Positions 1-10,835 of a DNA stretch of 64,000 nt are shown piece by piece. The stretch's first letter is position 1; every line of letters starts with the position of its first letter. Under the pieces are notes generated by a model. That model did no database searches and had not been told where the DNA came from. It worked only from the letters and a program-made list of their open reading frames with translations. Location of the stretch: assembly GCF_023343835.1 (NCBI RefSeq), contig NC_064437.1, positions 52,588,972-52,652,971 on the forward strand. Reading direction: 5' to 3'. The DNA comes from Lagopus muta. Taxonomy: Eukaryota > Chordata > Aves > Galliformes > Phasianidae. Made by a program: the position numbers and the translations under genes.

Positions 1-2015
1 CCCTAATCAATCATCGCTTTCCCTCTCCCAAACAAGAGTCAATTTGCCTTTTGGACCAGGAATAAACACCTCTGCCCCTTGGCCATGGCTTTCTCCTTCC
101 TCAACATCCCTCTGGCCCCACCACCACAGCCACAGCTGTGCACACACACACATGTGCTGATGGGTCCCAACAGCACATCGCACACGTGGCCTCGCGCAGG
201 GCGCGATGGGATGAAGTACGTCATGGGCAGGCGCTGCTTCCAGCACAGCAATGCAGCCACTTCCCCCCATTGTGTGTCCCCTCCTTGGGCAGCTTGGCCA
301 ATCTGCAGTCTCCCATCACCTCCCTCCCACCACCACCGGCTGTTCCTCTTCTTCAGAATGCTTCACTTCCGCCGCCCCGCTCGCAGCTCGCCTTGTGCTG
401 TTCCGTCCTCCCCATCTGCTGGGGGGCCTTGGTTGAGGGAGATGCTGAAGGGTCCCTCCCCCTGAGCTGTGCTGGTGGGACAGCTGGGATGTATCCCAGC
501 AGAGGGGTTCACGATGGTGGACATCTAGAACCTCCCACAGTACTACACCCATGCCTACAGCAATGCTTGGTGCTGTTGGTGCTCCGTAACGCCACTGCTG
601 CATGGCATTGCTGTGTAGGCCAGTAGGGTCTCCACGTGCCCCTTTGCTCTGAGTGCCCATTCTCAAGGCTTGGCCACAGATGTGTGCATCTCATTCAGAG
701 CCTCAGGGTGCTGCCAGATGAGGAGGGTTCCCAACAAACCATCACTTACTTGGAGGCGATGCACTAAGTGGGGAGCTCTCCTTGCACACCCCTATTCTGG
801 AGGAGGTTGTACTGAGGTTACCATTCCTCCATCTTGCTCACCGAGGCACAAACTCACGCACGTCCCCTATTTCTGCAAACGACAATATGGCAGAACACAG
901 AAGGGAATACAATTCTTTCCTACAGCCGAATCCAACCTCAGCGCGGGGCTGCCGCTCCGCTATCTTTGTTCTTGGCTATCCTGTTTCTACCCACGAGACT
1001 GCGGAGCCTCCATCGCTCAGCTCCGACGGCCAAGAGCCGAGCTTGGGCTTCCTCTCCCTCGACACCTCGCTGCCACCCGGCAAACAATCGCTGGGCGTGC
1101 CGCATCCTCTTCCAGCGCTGCTCCAGAGCCCCCCGGCCTCGGGGTGGCCGTGCGACACGGCCACTGCGAGCCGTGCAGAGCCGAACCGCGTCGTACCGTG
1201 CCGAGCGTCGGAGCTGCAGCTGAAAATTTCTCCGGCTCTTTCCGAGCTGCGCGCTCTCACCCGCACGGTGCAGACGCGCAGCGTTTTAGCGGCGCCAACG
1301 CTCATAACGCGGCACGTCTGTGCTGGCTGCGGGACGGACGCACTGCGAGATCGACGCGTTGCGGGACCGCACCCCGCGCAGTCGGGGCTCCGCGGACGCC
1401 CATCCTCCGGGCTCTGCACGGCAGCGGCACTGATCCGAGGCTCCGCGGAGGGGCCGCACCCGTGGCTGCGAGCTCCCGGACGGGACGGGACGGGACGGGA
1501 CGGGGATGGGGCGGGAGCGGTCGCCGGGCAGCGTTGAGGATCTCGTCAGCCCCCTCCCCCTGCAGTCGAGCGGAATGGTTGAACATGTAGCAATAATGCC
1601 CCGGCATTCAGGCTGCCCGGCCCGGCCGGCCCTAATCAGCGGCCCGCGGACCCCCCTCATCTCCCCCTGCGCTCAGAGAAAGGGGAACAAAACCCAGCAC
1701 GTTTCTGCAGCCCCCGCGCATAAAGCGCCGGGCCTGGGCCTCAGTGGGGGGCAAAGCGGCCCGTCAATCTCGGCGCCGGGGCCCCTTTGTCCCTCGCCTC
1801 CCTGCCACACCTTTTGTTCCCGAATCCAATAAGCGCCTATTCCCGCTACCTTCCTCGGCGGCTCCTTTCAGCGCCGGCCCGGCGGCCACAATGGGCCGGC
1901 TCTGAGCTGCGCGGCCCCATTCAACGCCTTGGCACGCTCACAATCCGCCCGGGCCGCCCTGCCCCGCGGGCACGGCCTAGCGAGTCCCGCCGGGCACCGG
2001 CCGCCGGGCGAAGGA
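1..2015. other. Non-genic flank beyond the NKX2-3 3' end
   Basis: I see no supported gene here. From about 950 onward the sequence turns GC- and CpG-rich and merges with the NKX2-3 CpG-island domain. Long open frames between 670 and 1600 on both strands come from the stop-poor GC composition and resemble no family I recognise. A short GGGAC tandem lies at 1477-1505. In human the next gene on this side is SLC25A28 (from memory), and no exon of it is visible. Confidence 0.6.
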
Positions 2016-2042
2016 GGAGCGGGCGGCGGATATTGCACCTGG

Positions 2043-2048
2043 TTTATT
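2043..2048 (-). terminator. NKX2-3 polyadenylation signal (AATAAA, minus strand)
   Basis: The plus strand reads TTTATT, giving a canonical AATAAA on the minus strand 364 bases downstream of the NKX2-3 stop codon. This would give a 3' UTR of about 0.4 kb with cleavage near 2015-2030. It is the first canonical signal I noticed downstream of the stop. Confidence 0.6.
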
Positions 2049-2411
2049 GACTGACTCCGCGAGCTGGCGCTGGCAGAAACAGATACAGAGTAGATAGAGA
2101 GAAGGGCCGCGGGAGCCCCAGGCCCCGCCGTCGGCTTTTTACAAGCGAAGCTGCTCCGATGGCGCGGCGCGGTCAGCTCCGGCCCGCCCGTCGCGGCGGC
2201 ACCTCGGGGCGGCGGCGCTCCGCCGCGGGCTCGGCCCGTCCTGTCCCGTCCAGTCCCGTTCCGTTCCGCCGCTCCGCTCCGCCCCGCGGCTCCGGGAGAG
2301 AGCCGGGGTCCCGCCGCGCCGCCCCTCCGCCTTCAGTCCGCGGGGCTTAAGGGCGCTGCGGGGCTGCGGGGCCGTCGTGCCGGTCCGCTCCCGGCCCTGA
2401 GTGCGTGCGGG

Positions 2412-3052
2412 CTACCAGGCCCGGATGCCCTGCAGTGCGCCCTGGCTGCAGGAGGGCCCCGCCGCCGCCTGGTGCAGCGCCTGCCCGCCGCCACCGAAGC
2501 CTCCCAGGCCGCCCACATTAACGAAGGGGCCGGCGGCCGCCGCCGGGCTGCAGGCGGCTTGCACCGAGGCCCCGCCGCTGCCTGCCGGGTAGGTGCAGCC
2601 GTAGCCGGGGTTGTAGGAGGCGGCGTTGCCGTAACCGTAGGCGGGGAAGCCGTTGTAGGAGTAGGGCCCGTTGTACGCCGAGCTGTAGCCCTGCGAGCCG
2701 CCCAGGCACGGCTTGCCGTCGCGGACCAGCACGGGCACGGCCACCCTGCGCGGCGGCGGCGGGGCCGCGGGGCCGCCCAGCTCCAGCGACTTGTCCTGCC
2801 GCTGCCGCTTGCACTTGTAGCGCCGGTTCTGGAACCAGATCTTCACCTGCGTGGAGGTGAGCTTCAGGCTGCTGGCCAGGTGCTCCCGCTCGGGAGCCGA
2901 CAGGTAACGCTGCTGCTTGAACCGCCGCTCCAGCTCGAAGACCTGCGCCTGCGAGAAGAGAACGCGCGGCTTCCTCCGACTCCGCTGCTTCGGCCTCTCC
3001 GCCTCCTCCGGCTTCTCCGCGGCGTCCAGTGGTTTCTTCAGAGCGCAGCTCT
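2412..3052 (-). CDS. NKX2-3: NKX2-3 coding exon 2 (homeodomain)
   Basis: This exon is 641 nt and starts after a CAG acceptor (3055-3053). The split codon becomes AAG (Lys116). It encodes the whole homeodomain, the NK2-specific domain and the Tyr/Gly-rich C-terminus, and ends at TAG (2414-2412). Confidence 0.94.
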
Positions 3053-3944
3053 CTGCACGGAGAAGCACAGGTCACGGCTGAGCCGGGCCGCCCCGCGGGG
3101 AAGAAGCCCCGAGCCGCGCACCGCCGCCCGACACCGCGACCGTCGGGGAACCGCGGCTCGGGCTGGGAAGCAGCACCGAGGCGGGCGGCGGGGCAGGGAG
3201 CGATTCCGCGCCGGCGGCGGAGTTCCCGCGAGGCCGAGCACCGGGCACCTGCTCGTCCGCCGCCTCTTTCTAAGAGGGCTCCGCCGCACCGCGCCCGGGC
3301 CGGGCCTCACCCGTCCCGCCAAGAGGGGGAGCGTGGGACAATCCGGCGGCTCCGGATCGCGACTCCACGCAGGCTCTGCCCGGGGACGGGGAACGCCGCG
3401 GAGCGGAGGTTGGGTACGGCAGCCCCGCGAAGTGCCACTCCCCGCTCCAGGTGCCTGGGGGACGCGGCAGGGAAAGGGCTCCGCGCAGAGCGGCGCGGCT
3501 GCGGGGCAGCGCCGGTACCGGGGCTCCGCGGCGCGGAAAGGACGGCGGGGAGCGAGCGCTGAGGGCGATGCGGGGAGCGCGGTGTGGCCGGTACTCACTC
3601 GGGTCGCGGGCCGTGGGGTCCAGATCTTCTCCCGGGCCGGGAGCCTCGCAGGAGCCGCGCAGCACGGCGTGCACGTAGCTGTCGGCGGAGAGCCGCGCGT
3701 CCGCCTGGCCTCCGGGCGTTGCCACGGAGCTCAGGTAGGACAGCTTCTCCTCCTCCTCTTCCTCCTCGCCGTCGGAGAAACGGGCGCCGTCGCCGGCCGC
3801 CAGCAGGCAGGCGGCGGGGTGAAAGTGGTGCTCCAGGTGGTGCGGGAGCTGGGCCCCATAGTGCGGGTCCTGCTGCTGCTGCTCCAGGTTGAGGATGTCT
3901 TTGACAGAGAACGGGGTGGAAGTGACGGGGCTCGGTAACATCAT
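2412..3944 (-). CDS. NKX2-3: NKX2-3 homeobox transcription factor (complete, 2 exons)
   Basis: This encodes an NK2-class homeodomain transcription factor acting in the nucleus; in vertebrates NKX2-3 is needed for gut, spleen and mucosal vascular development (family knowledge). The CDS joins 3944-3599 and 3052-2412: 987 nt, 328 aa plus stop. The N-terminus starts [20 protein letters not shown], containing the TN (Groucho-binding) motif at about residues 10-21, followed by an acidic Glu run near 58-66. The homeodomain spans about 141-200 (starts [12 protein letters not shown]; helix 3 [12 protein letters not shown] with the NK2-type Tyr54). The NK2-specific domain [15 protein letters not shown] is near 216-230, and the tail ends GALQGIRAW. 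The intron is 546 bp, with donor GTGAGT and acceptor CAG. Two tandem ATGs occur; the first is taken as start. The long alanine run I recall in mammalian NKX2-3 is absent. Confidence 0.95.
3599..3944 (-). CDS. NKX2-3: NKX2-3 coding exon 1
   Basis: This exon is 346 nt and encodes the TN motif and acidic region. It ends after one base of a codon (phase 1) at a consensus GTGAGT donor (3598-3593). The opposite strand carries a 488-codon open frame across both exons, which is only a GC-composition shadow. Confidence 0.93.
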
Positions 3945-4261
3945 CGGGGCAGCGCGAGCGGCCGGGGAGTCCCGGGGGCCCGGCGGCGCTCGGGCTGCGG
4001 CTCGGCGGGGAGCGCCGCGCCCGGTGCGGGGGGAGCGGGCAGCGCCGAGAGACGAGGGGCCGCGCCTGCTCCTGTCTAAGTTGCCTCCATTAGCCCGGCG
4101 CTGGGGGTCTGCGTTTTGTTACAGCTTCTGCAGGGACAGCCAAGGGCTCGGGAGCCTCCTCTGCCCCGGGCCGGCACGTCACGGCGAGGAGGGGCCGGGG
4201 GCGGCCTCGCCATTGGAAGGAGGGGGAGGCAGAGCCGGCCCCCTGCCCGACTCCGGCCGCC

Positions 4262-4292
4262 GGGCCAGAAATAGCAATGTATTAAGGCTGCG
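4262..4292 (-). promoter_or_regulatory. AT-rich island upstream of NKX2-3
   Basis: A short AT-rich stretch (minus strand CCTTAATACATTGCTATTTC) sits about 320-350 bases upstream of the NKX2-3 start codon, inside otherwise GC-saturated DNA. Retention of such a patch suggests a binding site or core promoter element. No clean TATA box is present, and the transcription start cannot be fixed from sequence. Confidence 0.3.
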
Positions 4293-4857
4293 CTCGGGGA
4301 GGCCGCTTCCCCGGAGAGCGCCCCGCCGGCCCGGCACTCGCCCGACGGGGCTGAGCCCGCGGGCGCGGGGGTCGGGGACCCCGGAGAGAGCCGCGGCCGC
4401 CGCCGCCGCGCCTCCCAGTGCTAAGCACGTGTAGGTAGGTAGGGACCTAGGGACCCCCACCCGGCGCGCTCCGCCGGTCCCCTCCCGCACACGGTTCGGA
4501 GCGAACACGTGCGGCCCTGCAAGTGCCCCTCTGCCGAGTACGCGGCGTCCGGGCGGGCAGTAGCCATGCGATGTACACGTACCCGACGCCCTCCGTGTTT
4601 TCCGGACCCCCGCTGCCCCGCCAGTGCTCCTGCATATATCCCGGCGCTGGCGCGTCCTCTCCCGCCTGCACGGGCTCCCCGCAGCCGCCGTGCTCTGCTC
4701 CCGTCCGGGGACCGCGCGTCACTCTGCCGCGGCCGGATCGGGCCCCAGAGCCCCGCCAGCGTCGGGCCCAGGTGAACAGGGCCGGGTCGCGGCCGACGGG
4801 CGACCAGGGGCCGCGGCGGCGCGGGGCACGAGTACGGAGAGCTAACCCGGCCCGTTC

Positions 4858-4897
4858 GGCTTTTTCTTTCGTTTTCTTTCGTTTTCTTTCGTTTCTC
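4858..4897. repeat. Short tandem repeat, 10-bp unit GTTTTCTTTC
   Basis: About three and a half copies of a pyrimidine-rich 10-bp unit lie in the CpG island upstream of NKX2-3. Confidence 0.8.
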
Positions 4898-5218
4898 TCG
4901 CCGGTAACGAGCGGGCAGCGGCCGAACGGAGCTCCCACGCCACCGTGCCGGCGGGTAAAGCACCGAGCGAGCGGCCGCTGCCCGCCGAGCCGCTCCACAT
5001 CGAGAGTTCCCCCGGGCCCGGAGCTGCCCCTCGGCCCCACCGAACGCACCGGTGCGCTGCGGCGGGCGGTACCGGGACCCCATGACGGGGCCCCCGCGGC
5101 CCTCGGAGTGCTCGAAGGGCTCAACGTCTCCGCGGAGCGCGGATCGGGCACACTAAGTGCTGGGCGGGGGGGGGCGGGTGGCAAATTTCGTTGTGATTAA
5201 AATGCTGCTGCCCCGCAG

Positions 5219-5272
5219 GACTCGGATCGACACCGAGGCGAGGCGGCGGGGAGCCGGGCGTACGGCGGGCAG
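5219..5272 (+). ncRNA. Candidate exon of a divergent noncoding transcript
   Basis: A 54-base segment is bounded on the left by a plausible acceptor (TGCTGCCCCGCAG, with a possible branch sequence GTGATTAAAA upstream) and on the right by a consensus donor CAG|GTGAGT. It lies about 1.3 kb upstream of the NKX2-3 start codon on the opposite strand, where human has a divergent lncRNA between NKX2-3 and GOT1 (LINC01475, from memory). It matches no protein I know. In GC-rich DNA such signals can arise by chance, so this is tentative. Confidence 0.3.
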
Positions 5273-6569
5273 GTGAGTGTCGGTACCTCTCTCGGGTCGG
5301 TACCGGGCGGCGCCTCCGCCATTTACCGGCCGTGTCGGTACTTTCGTTTCACTGCGTCCTACCGCTCCGACCGCAACGGCGAAACGTATTTACCGGCGGG
5401 GCAGCCCCGGGAAGAGGGCCCACGTCCCACGCAGATGGCCGCGGTTCGGCTGCTGCCGGTCCCGTTCGCCCGGCGGACACGGAGACGGCCCGAGCGCACC
5501 GCATCGTTCCCCACTGCGCCGCTTTGAAACCCGCGCTGCGACTGCTGCGGATCGCTCCCTGCCTGCTCCCGGGGCCGCCCTCCCTTCTTCTTTCCTCAGA
5601 CTGCCCGGTTCCGACCGTGCACCGGGAAACACTGTCGCCATAACCGGGTCCGACTCAGCGCTCGGCGCTGTCTCGGGGCGCGGAGAGAAGCCCCGCGCTG
5701 CCGCGGCCCCGGTAACGATTAGCGCCGTTCCGGTGTTGCGTTCGCTGCTGGCCTCGGCCCGCTCCCGCCTCGCGGCTCCCGGGGAACTGCGGGCTCGGGC
5801 TCCGCGGGCCGTGCACGGGGCCGTGCTCACCCGAAGCCCGCGGCCGCCGCTCGGCGAACAGAGGGGCAGAGGCCGGAGCAGGGCGAGGCAGCGGCGCTGG
5901 GCCTTTGCGGCCCTGGGTGGCCGAAGAATTAAGGGCCGTATTTTTCCAGTTTTCCAACCGCCGTTCCTAGGGCTCGGCCGCAGGCCGGCCGGTTCTCTGC
6001 CCACGCTCTTCGTCCCCACGGGTTCGCCTGGCACCAGCACGCTGCCGCCCGCAGCTGCGGCCCGGACGGGCCGAGCGCCAGGCGCGCCCCGCGGGCACGG
6101 GAGCCCGGGCCGGGCGGAATTGGCTCCCCGGGGCGGCGCGGCGACGAGAGCGGTTCTCCCGTCGGGACCCGCTTCCGTGCCGCCGACAACCCCGGCGATG
6201 ACTCTCGGGACGCACGTCCCGCGGTTGAAAGCCCTTCTCGAGGTTTTGTCCCCTGCCCTTGCTCCCGGTGCGCTTTCCCGCATTGCCGGCCCCAGCTTCG
6301 GTGGGATCGGATCGGGCCCGCTTCGGCGCTGAGAGAGCGGCCGTTCCCGGCTGGGGAAGCCGCGGAAGCGAGGCAGGATCGCGCCTTGGTTGGCCCTGTT
6401 CGGGCCCATCCCGTCCGTGCTGGGGCGGCCGAGACGAGCGGCGGCGTCCCGGAGAGGTGCGCGGGGTGCGAGAGCCGGGGCAGGGCGCAGCCCCGGTACC
6501 TGCCGCCGGGTGTCAGCCCCGGGATGCGGCTCCGGGGCTTTCCCAAGGCGACCGGGCCGGGGTCAGCGG

Positions 6570-6605
6570 GCTATTAATGGTTATTTTATTTATATCATTA
6601 GCGGC
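6570..6605. promoter_or_regulatory. AT-rich island with TAAT motifs in the CpG domain
   Basis: A 36-base block with a TTAATGG core, a TTATTTTATTTATAT tract and CATTAG interrupts GC-rich DNA. It contains homeodomain-type (TAAT/ATTA) cores and is a candidate NKX2-3 control element. Function is inferred from composition only. Confidence 0.3.
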
Positions 6606-6889
6606 GTACCCTGAGCTCTGTTTACAGCGGGGCCTTGTTGTCCCGGCCGCTCCTGCGCTCTGTTTAGACAGGGGATTATTGTAATGGATGGAGCTCGTCG
6701 TACGGATGCTGCGGCGGAGCCAAGGCTCCCCCGCCCCGGGCCGAGGAGGGGGGAGCAGCCCTGCAGCGGCCGCGCGCATCGCGGAGTCGCCCCGAGAGCC
6801 CCCTCAGCCGCCGGGGCCCCGAGCGCGGGCAGCCCGGTAGCACGCTGCCTCGGCCGGGGGCCTTCGCTCGGGGCGATGCTATCAGCCCC

Positions 6890-6975
6890 GGGGCCGCTAA
6901 TTGCTCCATTAGTCTCGCGGGTGCCGAGTGCCGGAGCCGGCCCCGCGCTAATGGCCGTAAACAAACAAACACGCT
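6890..6975. promoter_or_regulatory. Candidate enhancer block: TAAT sites plus forkhead site
   Basis: The block contains GCTAATTGCTCCATTAG, a second GCTAATGG and a forkhead-type GTAAACAAAC (6957-6966) in about 85 bases of CpG-island flank. This clustering of homeodomain and FOX cores is typical of developmental elements but has not been tested for conservation. Confidence 0.3.
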
Positions 6976-7878
6976 AAGCCGGGGCTGTCTCCGGCCCCGA
7001 CGGCTGCGCTGGGAGCGGCCGGGCACGGCGGCGAGGCCCCGGCCGGCTGCCGGGGGTACCATCGGCCTGCGCCCACCTGCACGCCGCCCCGGGCGGCCCC
7101 GAGCTCCGCGGGCCGGTGGGGGCCGGTGCGGGTCCGTGCCGCCGGGAGCTGCCCCCCGCGCCCGGCTCTATTTACACAGAGCCTGCCCTTGTATAAACGC
7201 TGTGCGCCGTGGTTTATCTCAGGGCCCGTCTGTTTCTCGTTCTCTGTCAGCAGCGCCCGGTGAAGGATGGCCCTTTCCCAGGGGCTCGGCCCTGATTTAT
7301 GTGAGAACCGCAGCGCTCCGGGGACGCCCCCGCACGGCGGGGCCGCTCGCGGGCACCGGGACTGCGGCCGGCGGACGGTACCAGCGATGCCCCGCCGCTC
7401 TCGGCTCCGCACCGCCGGCCACCTGCCGGCTGCCCGCCCGAGGTCCGCGCACCGAGCTCCGGCCCCGGGAGGCTCCGCGGCGAGGGGGCACGGAGCGACC
7501 TCGCCTGCAGCGACCGGCCCTGGGCGGAACACGCTGCCCTTGGCACACCCGCCTTGGCGTAGCCCTGGCCCGCAGCCTCCCGGGGCAAAGAATGGCTTTA
7601 TTCCAACGCGACGCTTTCCCAGCAGTGACTCTTCCACTCTTGTTTCGAATGAAATGTATTCTTTAATCCCTGGGCTCAGCAACCACGTCCAAGGCAGGGA
7701 TGCTGTATGCTCCCCCAGCAGTTGCTGCGTTCGTCCCACCTATCTGGTCCCATTCCTGCACCATCCTGCCACTCTAACACCCATCCCTGCCTCCCAGGTC
7801 TTGGGAACCCCTGGCTTGGCTTTGCCAATAACAACCACTCCTGCAGTACCCATTTTTGGGAGAAATACATCACTGCAA

Positions 7879-8063
7879 TTTTTTTTTTTTTTTTAAAGAT
7901 TATTATCATTCCACTTGTCATTGGCTGTTTTACATTTGCTTCACAGTTCTTGCAGGGATGTATGGGCTGGAAATCTGTCCCAAAACAAAACCTGCATGAT
8001 AAATGGTTGTTGGTTTTGTTGTTTGTTTTTTTTTTCTTTCTTTTTTTTTCTTTTTTTTTTTTT
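7879..8063. repeat. Poly-T / T-rich low-complexity tracts
   Basis: A T16 run (7879-7894) and a T-rich tract (about 8014-8063) flank a short unique spacer. No retroposon body is recognisable beside them. Confidence 0.8.
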
Positions 8064-10657
8064 CAAAGGGTCATACCAAGAGTTTCTGTGCACGTTTCAA
8101 GGTTGGGATCCTGAGGTAGGGGATCTGAGTGGTGCTGAATACCAGCAGCTGTGTGCAGTGTTCAGCGCTCAGCACTTCAAGGGATGAGAGTGGCTCATGG
8201 CAGAGTACTGGGTTTTGACCCTAAAGGGAAGGTTGTCCTTGATTTCAGTGTCTGATGGAGCTCTGGAACTGAGCCTGACATCTTGAGCTCAGTGAGAGCC
8301 AAATCACAGGAGCAGGTAAAGGTCATCCCACATCTGAAGCAACTCAGGATAGGAAATGTCAGCACCGAGGACCCCCTCCTGTCTGCTTTTATTCGGCTTC
8401 TCTTGTGCACAAAGGATACACAGGCTTGACAAAGCCACCCTGCTGCACAGCACGGCCCTGCGGCTGTGGACGTGCTGAGGGCTGTCAAACACCTCTTCCT
8501 CTGGAGGAGAAGCTGTCATAAATCACAGCATAGTGCTCCCACAACGAGTGCTCCTGTGCCGGGGCTCCTGTTGAGGCCACCGCCGCCAACGCGCGTTCAT
8601 CAGTCCTTCCCCAGCGCCTTTGCTCCGTGCTTCAGAAGCCATCGCTGCCTGTTTGCTTCCATGAGGTTAAGAAGCAGGGCTGAAATTCATCCTTCAGCAG
8701 AGGCCCAGCACGAGGCTCGCTCGCCGCTCGCATCTGCAGGCCTGCGTACCACTTGCATCCCATAGGGCTTAAGTGGAGCCTAAGTGGACCCCGGGCCCTG
8801 TGCTGGCGTCCGGCCCGGTACTGAATTGCAGCTCCGAGCCCAGGCCTGCAGCTCTGATTCATGCATGTAATCCTGCTGAGGTCAGCGGGATCCATCCCGC
8901 TCCCACCACAGCCCGCGGGATGGTTCACACGAGAGTAGCAGGGTCAGGCTCTGTGTTTGCATGCACTGTTGAAAATGGAACAATTCAGATTAAACTAATT
9001 AAATTTTAACAGGTCTGGAAAAGCGTTTTATTACATAATAAACAGGGGGGATTAGCCGTGTCAGGCTCTGCTGTGCGTGTTCCTCGCCGGCCGCGGCACT
9101 TGGTGTTCCTCTCGGCTTGGGACCTCCCCGTGCTGCTGCCGGGGCTGGGCCCCGATGAACACGGTGTTAGGAGCGCAGCTGCATGCTGGCTCCCGCTCCC
9201 CAAAGCATTCTGGGTGCAGCGCTTCTCCCAGCCCAAGCAAAGCCTTTTCTAGAAGAAATTTCGCAAGCTGCTTGGCGGCTGTTTCCACAGGCGGCCTTTA
9301 GAGACAGAGAAACCCTTGAGCTGCAGCAGAGGCGTGCTTGGGGGAAGCGAGCAGCCAGGCTGAATCTGCGCGAGGTGCTGACACGTCTCATCTTGGAAAC
9401 AGAGCTGATAAGTTGCTCTTGTTTAGGGCATCTGCCTGGCAGCCAGTCCCCACTTCTCTCACTGCTTAATCGGGATTCCTGTGGCTGCAAGCAGGGCTTG
9501 TTCCCATGTGGGTAAGGCCAGCCTGGGAACAGCTGCCCCCAGAACTGGCAGGCATGCACCAACAGTGCCATACGTGGCTTTGCCAAGGCGCAGGACTTCC
9601 AGAGGATGCAGCAACTTCAGCAGAAACCGTGCTGCAACTTTGGCTGTGCTGCACACAGAGGCGAATGTGTGGTGCAGTGCAGAGCAGTGGCATCTTTGTT
9701 GGGAGTGCACACGTTTGGTGACGCTCACAGAGGGGCTCCAGGGGCACCACAGCCAGGGCTGATGCATAGCTTCAGTTGCTGAGTCCATAATTCATTGTAA
9801 CCAGCTGAGCAGCACTGAGCACAATGCACCTGGAGCAGCCTTCCCGCCTACCTGCTGCTATGAGAGGAGCAAGGCAGGAGGATCTTGTGCTTTCTGTTTG
9901 CAGTGGGTAACTACAGGGGGCACGGCCTGGTGATTTGCATGTGCTTGCAAAGGCGAGCTGCGGGTGCTGTGTTTTCCTCTGGAAGTGGAAGGGCCACTGG
10001 GGTGGAGACTGTGGTATGCTGAGGGGAAGCAAAGGAAAACAGCTCCCTGTCTGGCTGCTGTGGCTGGAAAGGTTAATGGTGGAGTGTGCACCCGCGCCTT
10101 GTGCTTTTAATAAACACTCATTCTTTCATTTTCCTTTAAAGTAGTTTTTGCATTTTGCCATTGCAACTTGTGCTCTCCCTCTTGCGCCAGCTCCTCATCG
10201 CTCAAATACAGCGGCTCCTAGCAGGTGGGAGATCTGAATGTCTCTGCTAATAGTTTATCTCTGAGCTCGTCTAATGAATTCTCCTGGTAATTACTGCACA
10301 GAAATTGTTAGTGTATCTTGATGAATCAGAACTTTCTAACAACAACTCTGGATGAAATTATAAACTGTTTTTCTATCTTGGAGTGGAGACTTGAGAGAGG
10401 ATGCCTAATTGTACTTGCCCCCTCTGGGGCCAGGGCTGGATTATCCCACACAGGCTTCTCCGCAGACTTGTTTTTAGTCTATCAGTAGGCTCTCTGCCAG
10501 ACCTAAGAGATGGAGAACTCAGTTTTCCACATTTAAATCCACCTCCCTCCACCCTTCCACTCCACTTACACCTCCAAGGAAGAGCCTGGATCAGAGAGGA
10601 TTTGCCCTCATGGGTCTTTGGGTTGGTTTATGAAGATGTGTCCTTAAAAGCTTTGGC

Positions 10658-10675
10658 TTTTTTTTTTTTTTTTTT
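10658..10675. repeat. Poly-T tract
   Basis: An uninterrupted T18 run, 60 bases before the CR1 tail fragment at 10730. Confidence 0.85.
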
Positions 10676-10729
10676 CCTGTGGCTCCCAGCTTTGCACTGG
10701 GAATGTGCAGAAGTGAAGCTGAGAGCAGA

Positions 10730-10835
10730 CACAGAATCAGAGAATCACAGAATCTATGAAGTGGCCTGGGTTGAAAAGTTTCATCTAGTTTCAACCCCCC
10801 GCCTATGTGCAGGGTCGCCAATTCCGGCCTTCGTA
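10730..10835 (-). mobile_element. CR1 LINE 3'-end fragment (minus orientation)
   Basis: The plus strand reads GAATCACAGAATCTATGAAG, then GGCCTGGGTTGAAAAG, CATCTAGTTTCAACCCCC and GCAGGGTCGCCAATTCC. This is the reverse complement of the avian CR1 3' tail (family knowledge). About 100 bases are recognisable; it is a diverged, 5'-truncated copy with no coding capacity. Confidence 0.8.

Larger units (their letters stand above)
950..7600. promoter_or_regulatory. Large CpG-island domain around NKX2-3
   Basis: Roughly 6.6 kb is extremely GC-rich with frequent CG dinucleotides, far beyond the NKX2-3 coding exons and in contrast with the AT-richer DNA after about 7600. Such extended CpG domains are typical of developmental homeobox loci, where they are often Polycomb targets (general knowledge). 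The edges are judged by eye. Several AT-rich islands are embedded in it, at 4262-4292, 6570-6605 and 6890-6975, and stand out as candidate regulatory elements. Confidence 0.75.

Noticed and set aside
670-1590. 306-codon plus-strand open frame
   Set aside because: It crosses from ordinary DNA into the CpG domain, has no domain or splice support, and competes with similar frames on the other strand.
2472-3938. 488-codon plus-strand open frame over NKX2-3
   Set aside because: It is the antisense of two NKX2-3 exons and the intron in GC-saturated DNA where stops are rare. It has no recognisable domain.
5277-6409. Overlapping 340-350-codon open frames on both strands
   Set aside because: They lie in CpG-island DNA and are Arg/Pro/Ala/Gly-rich in every frame. 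There is no family resemblance, and overlapping frames on both strands indicate composition.
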